Assembly (NCBI RefSeq): GCF_000350085.1
Contig: NZ_CAUM01000112.1
Span: 1-64,000 of the forward strand
Length of the DNA stretch: 64,000 nucleotides
From: Mesorhizobium metallidurans STM 2683
Lineage (GTDB): Bacteria; Pseudomonadota; Alphaproteobacteria; Rhizobiales; Rhizobiaceae
Reading direction: 5' to 3'
The position numbers were made by a program, and so were the translations under genes. Positions 56,972-64,000 of this stretch are shown one piece after another (the first letter of the stretch is position 1; each line of letters opens with the position of its first letter). The notes beneath the pieces were generated by a model. It saw only the letters and a list, made by a program, of their open reading frames with translations, was not told where the DNA came from and searched no databases.

Positions 56972-58537
56972 CTACCACCACTTTTCCGGCTGAAAGCTGC
57001 CGGCCGCCTGCTCGATGACATGGGCGGTCTGGAACAAGGTTTCCTCGTCGAAGGGACGGCCGATAAGCTGCAGGCCGAGTGGCAGGCCCTTGGCGTCGAG
57101 GCCGGCCGGTACGGCGATGCCCGGCAGCCCGGCCATGTTCACCGTCACGGTGAAGATGTCGTTGAGGTACATCTTGACCGGGTCGGCCGCCATGTCCTCG
57201 TCCGCGATGCCAAAGGCCGCCGACGGTGTCGCAGGGGTCAGAATGACGTCGATGCCCGCCGCGAACACATTCTCGAAATCCCGCTTGATGAGGTTTCTCA
57301 CCTTCTGCGCCTGCAGATAGTAGGCGTCGTAATAGCCGGCCGAGAGCACATAGGTGCCGATCATGATGCGGCGCTTGACCTCGCGGCCGAAGCCGGCCGC
57401 CCGGGTGTTCTCATACATGTCGACAATATCCTTGCCGGGCACGCGCAGCCCATAGCGGACGCCGTCATAGCGGGCGAGGTTCGACGAGGCTTCGGCGGGC
57501 GCCACGATATAATAGGCCGGCAAGGCATATTTCGTGTGCGGCAAGGAAATGTCGACGATCTCGGCGCCGGCATCCTTCAGCCAGGCAATGCCCTTCTGCC
57601 ACAGCGCCTCGATCTCCTCAGGCATGCCGTCGACGCGATACTCCCGGGGAATGCCGACCTTCATGCCCTTGATAGGCTTGCCGATCGCCGCCTCGTAATC
57701 GGGCACCGGCCAGTCGACCGATGTGGTGTCCTTCGGATCGACCGAGGCCATGGATTTGAGCAGGATCGCGGCGTCGCGCACGTCGCGGGCGATCGGCCCG
57801 GCCTGGTCGAGCGACGATGCGAACGCGACGATGCCCCAGCGCGAGCAGCGGCCATAGGTCGGCTTGATGCCGACCGTGCCGGTGAAGGCGGCGGGCTGGC
57901 GGATCGAGCCGCCGGTGTCGGTGGCGGTGGCGCCGGCGCACAGGAACGCCGAGACCGCCGAGGCCGAACCGCCGGAAGAACCGCCCGGCACGAGCTGGGC
58001 ATTGTCCAGCGTCTGCGCGGTCCTGGTGCCTCCGGCCGAGACGAAGCCGCCATCGCCCTGATGCGTGGTCGGCATCACCACCGTGTCAAGGCGCGAACGC
58101 CGCCACGGATTGACGACCGGACCATAGTAGGACGTCTCGTTGGACGAGCCCATCGCGAATTCGTCCATGTTGAGCTTGCCGAGCATGACGGCGCCATCGG
58201 CCCACAGGTTGGTGGTCACGGTCGATTCGAAGCGCGGCTTGAACCCGTCCAGCACGTGGCTGCAGGCCTGGGTGTGAATGCCCTCGGTGCCGAACAGATC
58301 CTTGATCCCGAGCGGGATGCCTTCGAGCGAACCGCCCTCGCCCTTGGCCAGTTTCGCGTCCGAGGCCTTGGCCATCTCGCGCGCCTTGTCGTCGGTGACC
58401 GCGACATAGGCGTTGAGCGCCGGATTGGCCCGCTCGATCGCCGAGAGATAGGCTTCGGTGATCTCGGTCGCGGTGATTTCCTTGGCGCACAGCTTGGCGC
58501 GGGCCTGCGAAATCGTCAGTTGCGTCAGGTCGTTCAT
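56972..58537 (-). CDS. gatA: Asp-tRNA(Asn)/Glu-tRNA(Gln) amidotransferase subunit A
   Basis: 521 residues of the amidase-signature family. The catalytic Lys is in [10 protein letters not shown], and the Ser pair in [20 protein letters not shown] and [12 protein letters not shown]. It releases ammonia from glutamine for transamidation of Glu-tRNA(Gln), matching the presence of gltX and gatC nearby. ATG 58537 overlaps the stop of the acetyltransferase gene as ATGA. gatB is not in this window. Confidence 0.96.
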   Translation of the reverse strand: MNDLTQLTISQARAKLCAKEITATEITEAYLSAIERANPALNAYVAVTDDKAREMAKASDAKLAKGEGGSLEGIPLGIKDLFGTEGIHTQACSHVLDGFKPRFESTVTTNLWADGAVMLGKLNMDEFAMGSSNETSYYGPVVNPWRRSRLDTVVMPTTHQGDGGFVSAGGTRTAQTLDNAQLVPGGSSGGSASAVSAFLCAGATATDTGGSIRQPAAFTGTVGIKPTYGRCSRWGIVAFASSLDQAGPIARDVRDAAILLKSMASVDPKDTTSVDWPVPDYEAAIGKPIKGMKVGIPREYRVDGMPEEIEALWQKGIAWLKDAGAEIVDISLPHTKYALPAYYIVAPAEASSNLARYDGVRYGLRVPGKDIVDMYENTRAAGFGREVKRRIMIGTYVLSAGYYDAYYLQAQKVRNLIKRDFENVFAAGIDVILTPATPSAAFGIADEDMAADPVKMYLNDIFTVTVNMAGLPGIAVPAGLDAKGLPLGLQLIGRPFDEETLFQTAHVIEQAAGSFQPEKWW

Positions 58538-58995
58538 CGGGCAAGGCTCTTTTCGTAAAATACCGACCACTCGGTATCAGGGTAATCCAGCACCGGACCG
58601 CAGCGCGAGAAACCCGCGCGTTCGTAAACGGTCCAGGCGGCGGGGTGGCGGTCGCCGGTCTCCAGAACCAGGCGTTTCAGCCCTTCGCTGCGCGCCAGTT
58701 CCTCGACCCGCTCGACGATTTTCGCGCCGATCTTCTGGCCGCGATGTGAGGGCCGCGTATACATGCGCTTGACCTCGCCGATTGCGCCGTCGTGGCGTTT
58801 GAGCGCGCCGCAGCCGATGGCAAGGCCGTTGTCGCGGGCGATGAAGACGGTGGTGGTCCTGTCGGCCATCTGCTCGACGGTCATGTGGTAGCAATGCTCC
58901 GGCGGCGTCAGTTCGAGCAGCGTGGTGTTGAGCTCCTCGACCAGCCCGCGCACATCGTCCTGCAATGGCGTCTCGATGGCGATCTCGATTGCCAT
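58534..58995 (-). CDS. GNAT family N-acetyltransferase
   Basis: 153 residues with a single GNAT fold. The acetyl-CoA loop is in [20 protein letters not shown] (R-x-x-G-x-G/A-like RGQKIG), and the C-terminal motif is [20 protein letters not shown]. The substrate is unknown. It lies between gatC (6 bases upstream) and gatA (4-base overlap), so it is part of the gat operon and translated with gatA. Confidence 0.9.
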   Translation of the reverse strand: MAIEIAIETPLQDDVRGLVEELNTTLLELTPPEHCYHMTVEQMADRTTTVFIARDNGLAIGCGALKRHDGAIGEVKRMYTRPSHRGQKIGAKIVERVEELARSEGLKRLVLETGDRHPAAWTVYERAGFSRCGPVLDYPDTEWSVFYEKSLAR

Positions 58996-59001
58996 CGGCT
59001 G

Positions 59002-59289
59002 CTACTCCACGACCTTCGGAACGAGGAAGAAATTCTCTTCGGTCGCCGGTGCATTGGCGACAATGTCGGCCGCCTTGTTGCCGTCGGTGACGACGTCCTG
59101 GCGTTTCTTCATCTCCATCGGAGTGACCGAGGTCATCGGCTCGACGCCGGAAACGTCGACCTCGTTCAACTGGTCGACAAAGCCGAGGATGGCGTTCAAC
59201 TCGCCGGTCATGCGCTCGGCATCCTCCTCGCTCACCGCAATGCGGGCGAGACGCGCAACGCGCTTCACAGTCTTGACATCAACGGACAT
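59002..59289 (-). CDS. gatC: Asp-tRNA(Asn)/Glu-tRNA(Gln) amidotransferase subunit C
   Basis: 95 residues, standard length: [20 protein letters not shown] at the N-terminus, the conserved [15 protein letters not shown], and the C-terminal [14 protein letters not shown]. It bridges GatA and GatB. ATG 59289 has GAGG 8-10 bases upstream; the 20 upstream codons are rejected. Confidence 0.95.
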   Translation of the reverse strand: MSVDVKTVKRVARLARIAVSEEDAERMTGELNAILGFVDQLNEVDVSGVEPMTSVTPMEMKKRQDVVTDGNKAADIVANAPATEENFFLVPKVVE

Positions 59290-59379
59290 ATTTGTCGCCT
59301 CGGGAAAACCAGGTCGCGCTATAGCGGCGCTGCGCGTGCCGCGCAACATGCATCATGCCGACAACGCGGCTGCAAGCGT

Positions 59380-59796
59380 CTATGGCAGCGCCACGCCGTC
59401 GCAGAGGAAATAGCTGCCGCTGTTGCCGCTTGCCTCGCTTTCGTCGTCGACGGGCCGGACGGAAACCAGGTCGACCTGCTTCGGGCTCATTTGCGTGACC
59501 GATAAAACGTCCGGAAAGAGATAGCCCGGCTCCTGGCAGATGGCGGTCACCGCCCAGCTCGGTGAACGTGTCGCCTTGGTGATCTCAAGGAATTCGCAAT
59601 TATATTCGATGCTTTCCAGGCCGCGGGCCGACAGCACGATGTTGCCGGCCTCGATCACCGTCCGCAGCGTATCCTTCTTGGCTTGAGCGCAAAGATCCTC
59701 GGATTGGAGATAGACACCCTCAATGAAATCCTCCGCTGCAGGCGCAGGCGACGCCGCAACCAGCATCGAAATGCAAAGAGAGCTCCTCAAAGCCAT
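59380..59796 (-). CDS. Small secreted protein with four cysteines, function unknown
   Basis: 138 residues. A signal peptide (MALRSSLCISMLVAASPAPA, cut near PAPA-AED) leaves a mature domain of about 115 residues. Its four cysteines (in SEDLC, EYNC, TAIC and YFLC) could form two disulfides. I do not recognise a named family. It lies 38 bases downstream of the UPF0173 gene on the same strand, so cotranscription is likely. The longer open frame through the UPF0173 gene is a different reading frame and is rejected. Confidence 0.7.
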   Translation of the reverse strand: MALRSSLCISMLVAASPAPAAEDFIEGVYLQSEDLCAQAKKDTLRTVIEAGNIVLSARGLESIEYNCEFLEITKATRSPSWAVTAICQEPGYLFPDVLSVTQMSPKQVDLVSVRPVDDESEASGNSGSYFLCDGVALP

Positions 59797-59834
59797 GTTT
59801 TCATTCCGTTTTGGTGTCTTCCACCCTGTATCTT

Positions 59835-60542
59835 CTACAAGGTAATCGTCTCGCCGATCTTCGGCAATGCCACTTTCACATCCGACCCGTCCATCCCCGC
59901 CACGAACTTTTCGGGCGTCGGGTCGATCATCGGAAACGTGCCGAAGTGACTGGGAATGACCGTATCGAAATCGAAGAAGCGCCGGCAGGCAAGGGCCGCC
60001 ACCGCGCCGCCCATGGTGAAGCGGTCGCCGATCGGCACGATGCCGATCTTCGGCTCGTGCAATTCGTTGATCAGCGCCATGTCGGAAAAAATGTCGGTGT
60101 CGCCCATATGGTAGAGCGTCTTGTCCTCCGGAAAATGCAGCACAAGCCCGCCCGGATTGCCAAGATAGGTGTTCTGGCCATTGTCGCCCGGGAACGACGA
60201 GGAGTGCAGCGCCTGGACGAAGGTGGTGGTGAAGCCGCCGCAATCGACAGTGCCGCCGATATTTCCTGGGTTGATCTTCTTGTCGCTGACGCCCTTGCCG
60301 ACCAGGTACATGCAGATCTCGAAATTGGCGACCAGCATGGCGCCGCTTTTCCCGAGCACCTCCAGCGCGCCGCTGATGTGGTCGCTGTGGCCGTGGGTCA
60401 ACAATACATGCGTGACCCCTTCCGCCGGTCCTTCCCAACCACCGGTCCAGGACGGATTGCCGATCAGATAGGGGTCGATGAGGATTTTCGCGTCGGCGGT
60501 CTCGATGCGGAATGCCGAATGGCCGTACCAGGTCAGTTTCAT
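59835..60542 (-). CDS. UPF0173 family metal-dependent hydrolase
   Basis: 235 residues, metallo-beta-lactamase fold. The metal site is H50-G-H52-S-D54-H55 in [13 protein letters not shown]; later ligands lie in [16 protein letters not shown] and the C-terminal [17 protein letters not shown]. The N-terminus [15 protein letters not shown] is the UPF0173 hallmark. The substrate is unknown. ATG 60542 is chosen at that hallmark; 17 upstream codons are rejected. Confidence 0.92.
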   Translation of the reverse strand: MKLTWYGHSAFRIETADAKILIDPYLIGNPSWTGGWEGPAEGVTHVLLTHGHSDHISGALEVLGKSGAMLVANFEICMYLVGKGVSDKKINPGNIGGTVDCGGFTTTFVQALHSSSFPGDNGQNTYLGNPGGLVLHFPEDKTLYHMGDTDIFSDMALINELHEPKIGIVPIGDRFTMGGAVAALACRRFFDFDTVIPSHFGTFPMIDPTPEKFVAGMDGSDVKVALPKIGETITL

Positions 60543-60591
60543 GAATGCTTTCCTCGATTTTTGCTTCACCAGAGGATAGAACGCCGACGGC

Positions 60592-60635
60592 AAAGTTAAA
60601 GTGCTGCTGCGTCCTCTGCGCGTACAGGACGCACC
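60592..60635. repeat. Rhizobial intergenic palindromic repeat, partial copy 3
   Basis: CAAAGTTAAAGTGCTGCTGC matches the linker and second-stem part of copy 1 (CAAAATCAAAGTGCTACAGC). It is followed by GCGTCCT/AGGACGC, a 7-bp stem at 60609-60632. The GCGCATGATC half is missing. It lies between the UPF0173 gene and ruvX, close to the ruvX ribosome-binding site. Confidence 0.5.
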
Positions 60636-60659
60636 GCGCCATAGTCAAAAGGAAAGCGG

Positions 60660-61145
60660 TTGAGCGTCATCACGATCGAGGAGTTGCCGGCGCGGCTCAG
60701 CGGCGGCAAGACGCTGGCCGGGCTCGATCTGGGCGACAAGACGATCGGCGTGGCGGTTTCCGACCGGGGTTTTTCCTTCGCCCATCCGCGTCCCGTCATC
60801 ATGCGCCGGAAATTCTCCCTCGATGCCGCCGCGCTGCTGGCCCTGCTGCAAAAGGAGAACGCCGGGGCCGTGGTGCTTGGCCTGCCGGTCAACATGGACG
60901 GATCGGAAGGGCCGCGGGCCCAGAAATCCCGCGCCTTCGTCCGCAATATGGCTGGCCTGACCGACCTGCCCTTCGTTTTTTGGGACGAGCGGCTGTCGAC
61001 GGTGGCGGCCGAGCGGACATTGATCGAGATGGATTTTTCGCGTCGCAAACGCGCCGGCAAGATCGATTCGGCCGCTGCGGCCTTTATCCTGCAAGGCGTT
61101 CTCGACCGGCTTCAGAGGCTTGGCGTCGATGCCTGGTCGAAATAG
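60660..61145 (+). CDS. ruvX: Holliday junction resolvase RuvX (YqgF)
   Basis: 161 residues, RNase H-like fold: [20 protein letters not shown] with the first catalytic Asp, [19 protein letters not shown], and [15 protein letters not shown] with the Glu region, then [14 protein letters not shown] with the last Asp. Family members act in 16S rRNA 5' maturation and/or junction resolution. The start is TTG 60660 with AAGGAA 5 bases upstream. The last 34 bases overlap the convergent membrane gene. Confidence 0.93.
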   Translation: MSVITIEELPARLSGGKTLAGLDLGDKTIGVAVSDRGFSFAHPRPVIMRRKFSLDAAALLALLQKENAGAVVLGLPVNMDGSEGPRAQKSRAFVRNMAGLTDLPFVFWDERLSTVAAERTLIEMDFSRRKRAGKIDSAAAAFILQGVLDRLQRLGVDAWSK

Positions 61146-61423
61146 CGGTCGCGCATTGTCCTTAGCCAGCCGCCGATCGCCCGGCGCCGGCGAAACGCCC
61201 AAAACGCCATCAAGAGCAACCCGTCGATGACGCAGGCCTTCGCTACCATGCCGGGAATGATCGCCGGATCGACGCCAAGCATCTGCCCGTAAAGCTGGAA
61301 GACGAGATCATGCAATTGCCGGCTGAGCATCACATAGCCGAAATTGATATCGTTGAGCGACAGGAAGAACCAGCCCCAGAACAGGACGAGCGGAGCAGCC
61401 CAGAGTGCGAACAAATAGCGCAT
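61112..61423 (-). CDS. Small membrane protein (DUF6105-like)
   Basis: 103 residues with two helices: [20 protein letters not shown] and, after [16 protein letters not shown], the second in [20 protein letters not shown]. The tail is basic and cytoplasmic. It resembles a family found in Mesorhizobium and relatives, but I assign it with caution. The ATG overlaps by one base the TGA of the upstream membrane gene at 61423, so the two are coupled. Confidence 0.65.
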   Translation of the reverse strand: MRYLFALWAAPLVLFWGWFFLSLNDINFGYVMLSRQLHDLVFQLYGQMLGVDPAIIPGMVAKACVIDGLLLMAFWAFRRRRAIGGWLRTMRDRYFDQASTPSL

Positions 61424-61983
61424 CAGCGGCCATCCCTCGGGTTGGTGTCCGATCGACCGGAGATGCGCGACAGCAAGGAACTGTGCGCCGCGTCCTTCGC
61501 CATCAGATGCGCGGCGGCCCGAATGTCGGCTCTGGCCGGAACCGCTGCGGCAAAGGCCGAGCGCCGCTCAGCAAGCATGGCGACATAGGAAGCCAGAAGT
61601 GCGGCCAATTGCACGGCGACAGCCATGAACAGCCCATTGATGCCTTGCGCGGCACCGCCGACCAGAATGAGCGACAACACGCCGGAAGCCGAGATGAAGG
61701 CGGTGCGCACGACGCTGTCGACAGCTTGCGGGTCTGGCACGCCGCTGATCAGGGTCTCAACGAAGGCCCAGCAAAACAGCACCGCGACGACAAGCAATGC
61801 GACGGCAAGCGGCGCCACGACGATGGCGTTTTCGAGATCGCCGAAATGGGCATTCTGAACGGCAACACCCAACACGCCGAGCGCTGCCGCCACACCGCGA
61901 TTTCCGTCAATGCAGATGAACGCCAGCAGGGCGAAAGCCACCGCCCAGTGCAAGGCCAGAAAGGAGGTCAATATATACCGCAT
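61423..61983 (-). CDS. Integral membrane protein, function unknown
   Basis: 186 residues with four predicted helices: YILTSFLALHWAVAFALLAF, a central IVVAPLAVALLVVAVLFCWA, ISASGVLSLILVGGAAQGIN and LFMAVAVQLAALLASYVAML. The tail is hydrophilic. I do not recognise a named family. ATG 61983 has CAGGAA about 6 bases upstream and leads straight into the first helix. Coupled to the downstream small membrane gene. Confidence 0.65.
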   Translation of the reverse strand: MRYILTSFLALHWAVAFALLAFICIDGNRGVAAALGVLGVAVQNAHFGDLENAIVVAPLAVALLVVAVLFCWAFVETLISGVPDPQAVDSVVRTAFISASGVLSLILVGGAAQGINGLFMAVAVQLAALLASYVAMLAERRSAFAAAVPARADIRAAAHLMAKDAAHSSLLSRISGRSDTNPRDGR

Positions 61984-62109
61984 GGTGTTCCTGCTTTGAT
62001 AAACAGGACAGTGGGCTTTGCCGTCTGCCACCGCAATGGAAACCATTTGTTAAGGTTAACGGCCATCCACAGGGACGCGACAAAGGACAAATTCCCTGTC
62101 AAAACCCTC

Positions 62110-63738
62110 TCAGTTGACCGGCGGATAGAGCGTGTCGATGATCATGCGGGCATCGTGGCGCGAATCGAGCATGCCGTAGGTGTTGCGCCACTGGCCGGCT
62201 AGCCGCGTCTCGACGAAAGCATCGGCTATCCGCCCTGCTCCCAGCCGGCGCAGCTCCGCCGCCGCCGCCGACAGCGCCAGTTGCTCCGTGAGCAGCCGCG
62301 CCGAGCCCTCATCGGTTGCCGCGACCTGCATCGCCGCCTTGAGCACGCCGATGGTGCCACGCCCGCCGGCGCCGAGATCGCGGTCGATGCCGCTCAGCAC
62401 CTCGTCGAACAGGCCGGGCGCCCGGCCGAGCACACGCAATACGTCGAGCGCCATCACGTTGCCGGAACCCTCCCAGATCGCATTGACCGGCGCCTCGCGA
62501 TAAAAGCGGGCAAGCGGCGCTTCCTCGACATAGCCATTACCGCCCAGGCATTCCATCGCCTCGTAGAGCAGCGGCGGCGCGATCTTGCAGACCCAGTATT
62601 TGACGACCGGGGTCATGGCGCGGGCGAAGGCCGCCTCGCCACGGTCGCTGGCCGCCTCGTCGAAGGAACGCGCCAGCCGGAACGACAGCGCGGTGGCGGC
62701 GGCGACGTCGAGCGCCATGTCGGCCAGCACACGCTGCATCAGCTGCTGCTCGATCAAATTGGCGCCGAACACCTGGCGGTGGCGTGTGTGGTGGACGGCC
62801 TCCGCCAGCCCTGCCCGCATGATCGCCGACGAGGCGATGGCGCAGTCGAGCCTGGTCAGCGTCACCATGTCCATGACCGTCTTTATGCCGGCGCCGGGCT
62901 CGCCGACCATTTCGCCGATGGCGTTGACGAACTCCACTTCGGACGAGGCGTTGGAGCGGTTGCCAAGCTTGTCCTTCAGCCGCTGGAAGCGGAACCCATT
63001 GCCTGATCCATCGCCGAGAATGCGGGGAACGAGGAAGCATGAAAGCCCCTCCGGCGCCTGTCCGAGCACCAGGAAGGCATCCGACATCGGCGCCGACATG
63101 AACCATTTGTGGCCGGTCAGCCGGTAGAACCCGCTGCCGGCACGCTCGGCCCTGGTCGTGTTGGCGCGCACATCCGTGCCGCCCTGTTTCTCGGTCATGC
63201 CCATGCCGAGCGTCAGCCCTGTCTTTTCGACCGGCGGCTTCTGGCTCTGGTCGTATTTGCGAGTCGTCACCCTGGGCGCCCATTCGCGAAACAGCTTCGG
63301 GCTGGCCATCAGCGCCGCCAGCGATGCGCTGGTCATGGTGATGGGGCAGAGATGCCCGGTCTCGAGCTCCGCCGTCAGGTAGAAACGCGCGGCGCGCACC
63401 TGATGGCGGCGACCGACCTCGGCATCGCCATTTTCCCAGACCGAGGAATGCAGGCCGTTGGCCACCGAACGGCGCATCAGCGCATGATAAGCCGGGTGGA
63501 ACTCGACCTGATCGATACGCCGGCCCTGCCGGTCATGGGTCCTGAGCTTCGGCGTCTCGACATTGGCAAGACGGGCCAATTCCTGCGCCTCCTGCGTCAG
63601 CACGAAACGCCCAAGCCCGTCGAGATCCTTGCGCACCGGATCGGAAAAGCGCTCGGCAAGCTGGATCAGCAACGGATCGCCTCGCCACGCATTGCCGCCC
63701 GTCTGCGGCGGCGGCTGGTTGATCACGTCGTCGGTCAC
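62110..63738 (-). CDS. Acyl-CoA dehydrogenase family protein, AidB-like
   Basis: 542 residues. The flavin and substrate motifs are LGMGMTEKQGGTDVRANTTR, LTGHKWFMSAPMSDAFLVLG, KLGNRSNASSEVEFVNA and IWEGSGNVMALDVLRVLGRA. The length, the N-terminal extra domain and the RxxxxEVEF-type block fit the AidB/isovaleryl-CoA dehydrogenase branch. E. coli AidB is induced by alkylation and binds DNA through a C-terminal domain; whether this one does cannot be told. Divergent from pyrB. Confidence 0.9.
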   Translation of the reverse strand: MTDDVINQPPPQTGGNAWRGDPLLIQLAERFSDPVRKDLDGLGRFVLTQEAQELARLANVETPKLRTHDRQGRRIDQVEFHPAYHALMRRSVANGLHSSVWENGDAEVGRRHQVRAARFYLTAELETGHLCPITMTSASLAALMASPKLFREWAPRVTTRKYDQSQKPPVEKTGLTLGMGMTEKQGGTDVRANTTRAERAGSGFYRLTGHKWFMSAPMSDAFLVLGQAPEGLSCFLVPRILGDGSGNGFRFQRLKDKLGNRSNASSEVEFVNAIGEMVGEPGAGIKTVMDMVTLTRLDCAIASSAIMRAGLAEAVHHTRHRQVFGANLIEQQLMQRVLADMALDVAAATALSFRLARSFDEAASDRGEAAFARAMTPVVKYWVCKIAPPLLYEAMECLGGNGYVEEAPLARFYREAPVNAIWEGSGNVMALDVLRVLGRAPGLFDEVLSGIDRDLGAGGRGTIGVLKAAMQVAATDEGSARLLTEQLALSAAAAELRRLGAGRIADAFVETRLAGQWRNTYGMLDSRHDARMIIDTLYPPVN

Positions 63739-63913
63739 GCACTGTCCTTGTTGTCTGAAGGCTGCGAAGCTGTCTGAAGGCTACGAATCCGAAGCCGTTG
63801 GGGGTTATAGCCCAAGCGTTGCTGCGCGCGCGACGAAAAACCGGGGAGAAGGGCCGCAATCCAAAGCTGGTGCTTGCGGCTGCAAAATCTGAGCCCTATA
63901 GCAGCGCCTTGAG

Positions 63914-64000
63914 ATGACCGACGCTTCGTCCCCCTATCCTCACCGCCATCTTCTGGGCATCCGCGATCTTTCCCCCGCCGACATCGAGCTCCTGCTCGAC
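63914..64000 (+). CDS. pyrB: Aspartate carbamoyltransferase catalytic subunit, N-terminal fragment
   Basis: 29 codons before the window ends. The sequence HRHLLGIRDLSPADIELLLD is the characteristic opening of bacterial PyrB, which joins carbamoyl phosphate and aspartate in pyrimidine synthesis. The catalytic residues lie beyond the window. The Shine-Dalgarno sequence is weak (CTTGAG next to the ATG). Divergent from the acyl-CoA dehydrogenase gene across 175 bases. Confidence 0.85.
   Translation, partial: MTDASSPYPHRHLLGIRDLSPADIELLLD

Noticed and set aside
56960..58558. 532-codon plus-strand open frame opposite gatA
   Set aside because: GatA has its full catalytic triad on the minus strand. 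The plus frame is rich in His, Gly and Arg from codon mirroring.
59797..60648. Long N-terminal extension of the small secreted protein through the UPF0173 gene
   Set aside because: It is another frame of the UPF0173 gene, has no family match and would bury the signal peptide.
62049..62061. GTTAAGGTTAAC palindrome as a CtrA site
   Set aside because: The TTAA halves are only 2 bases apart instead of the 7 required by the CtrA consensus.

Overview
The window is chromosomal DNA of a high-GC alphaproteobacterium, most likely Mesorhizobium or a close relative in the Phyllobacteriaceae/Rhizobiales. This rests on gene order and lineage markers, not on a database search. The markers are the block secG-tpiA-ppiD-trpDC-moaC-moeA-lexA-comEC-gltX-gltA-lpxB-lpxI-lpxA-fabZ-lpxD-bamA-rseP-cdsA-uppS-frr-pyrH-tsf-rpsB, a GTTC-N7-GTTC type SOS box, and families typical of Rhizobiales (DUF982, EipB, DUF1489, DUF6105-like). 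Most of the window is conserved core. No rRNA, tRNA, CRISPR, prophage, insertion sequence or classic defence island was seen.

Region by region. 1-1080 is accessory: the C-terminus of an RTX-type secreted protein, a perfect 26-bp palindrome, a probably broken small membrane gene, a DUF982 gene, and a hairpin-plus-terminator that looks like a small RNA. 1103-7087 is a carbohydrate/osmolyte cluster: a GT4 glycosyltransferase, a glycogen-debranching-like hydrolase, a membrane-anchored trehalose-6-phosphate synthase and trehalose-6-phosphate phosphatase. 7278-12377 (minus strand) carries a DUF1697 gene, pyrG, an L,D-transpeptidase, secG and tpiA. 12522-18786 (plus strand) runs ppiD-trpD-trpC-moaC-moeA-lexA with overlaps or a few bases between most genes, and lexA has its own SOS box. 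comEC, gltX and gltA follow.

24303-39868 (minus strand) is the envelope and translation block: rpsB and tsf, then pyrH, frr, uppS, cdsA, rseP, bamA and the lipid A genes lpxD-fabZ-lpxA-lpxI-lpxB. It links ribosome production, undecaprenyl and phospholipid precursors, outer-membrane protein assembly and lipid A synthesis. A divergent aldo/keto reductase and LysR regulator interrupt it between tsf and pyrH. rpsB has a readable promoter and a strongly structured leader.

40068-49350 holds smaller metabolic and envelope genes (DUF4031, a PlsC-like acyltransferase, EipB, RidA, a glycerophosphodiester phosphodiesterase, a FemAB/GNAT-like protein, a HIT protein, a chloramphenicol-phosphotransferase-like kinase) and the clpS-clpA protease pair. 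49546-56758 has a phasin gene whose promoter overlaps two TGC-N3-GCA operators, a D,D-carboxypeptidase with a SPOR domain, a VWA/J-domain pair, DUF1489, L-serine dehydratase, DUF599 and a YdcF-like protein. 56972-64000 has gatC and gatA with an acetyltransferase gene between them, a small secreted protein, a UPF0173 hydrolase, ruvX, two membrane proteins, an AidB-like acyl-CoA dehydrogenase and the first 29 codons of pyrB. Three related copies of a rhizobial intergenic palindromic repeat lie near 28.8, 56.8 and 60.6 kb.

No clearly new multi-gene system was found. The best leads are regulatory or architectural: the phasin operators, the rpsB leader, the orphan sRNA-like element, the membrane-anchored OtsA cluster and the VWA/J-domain pair.
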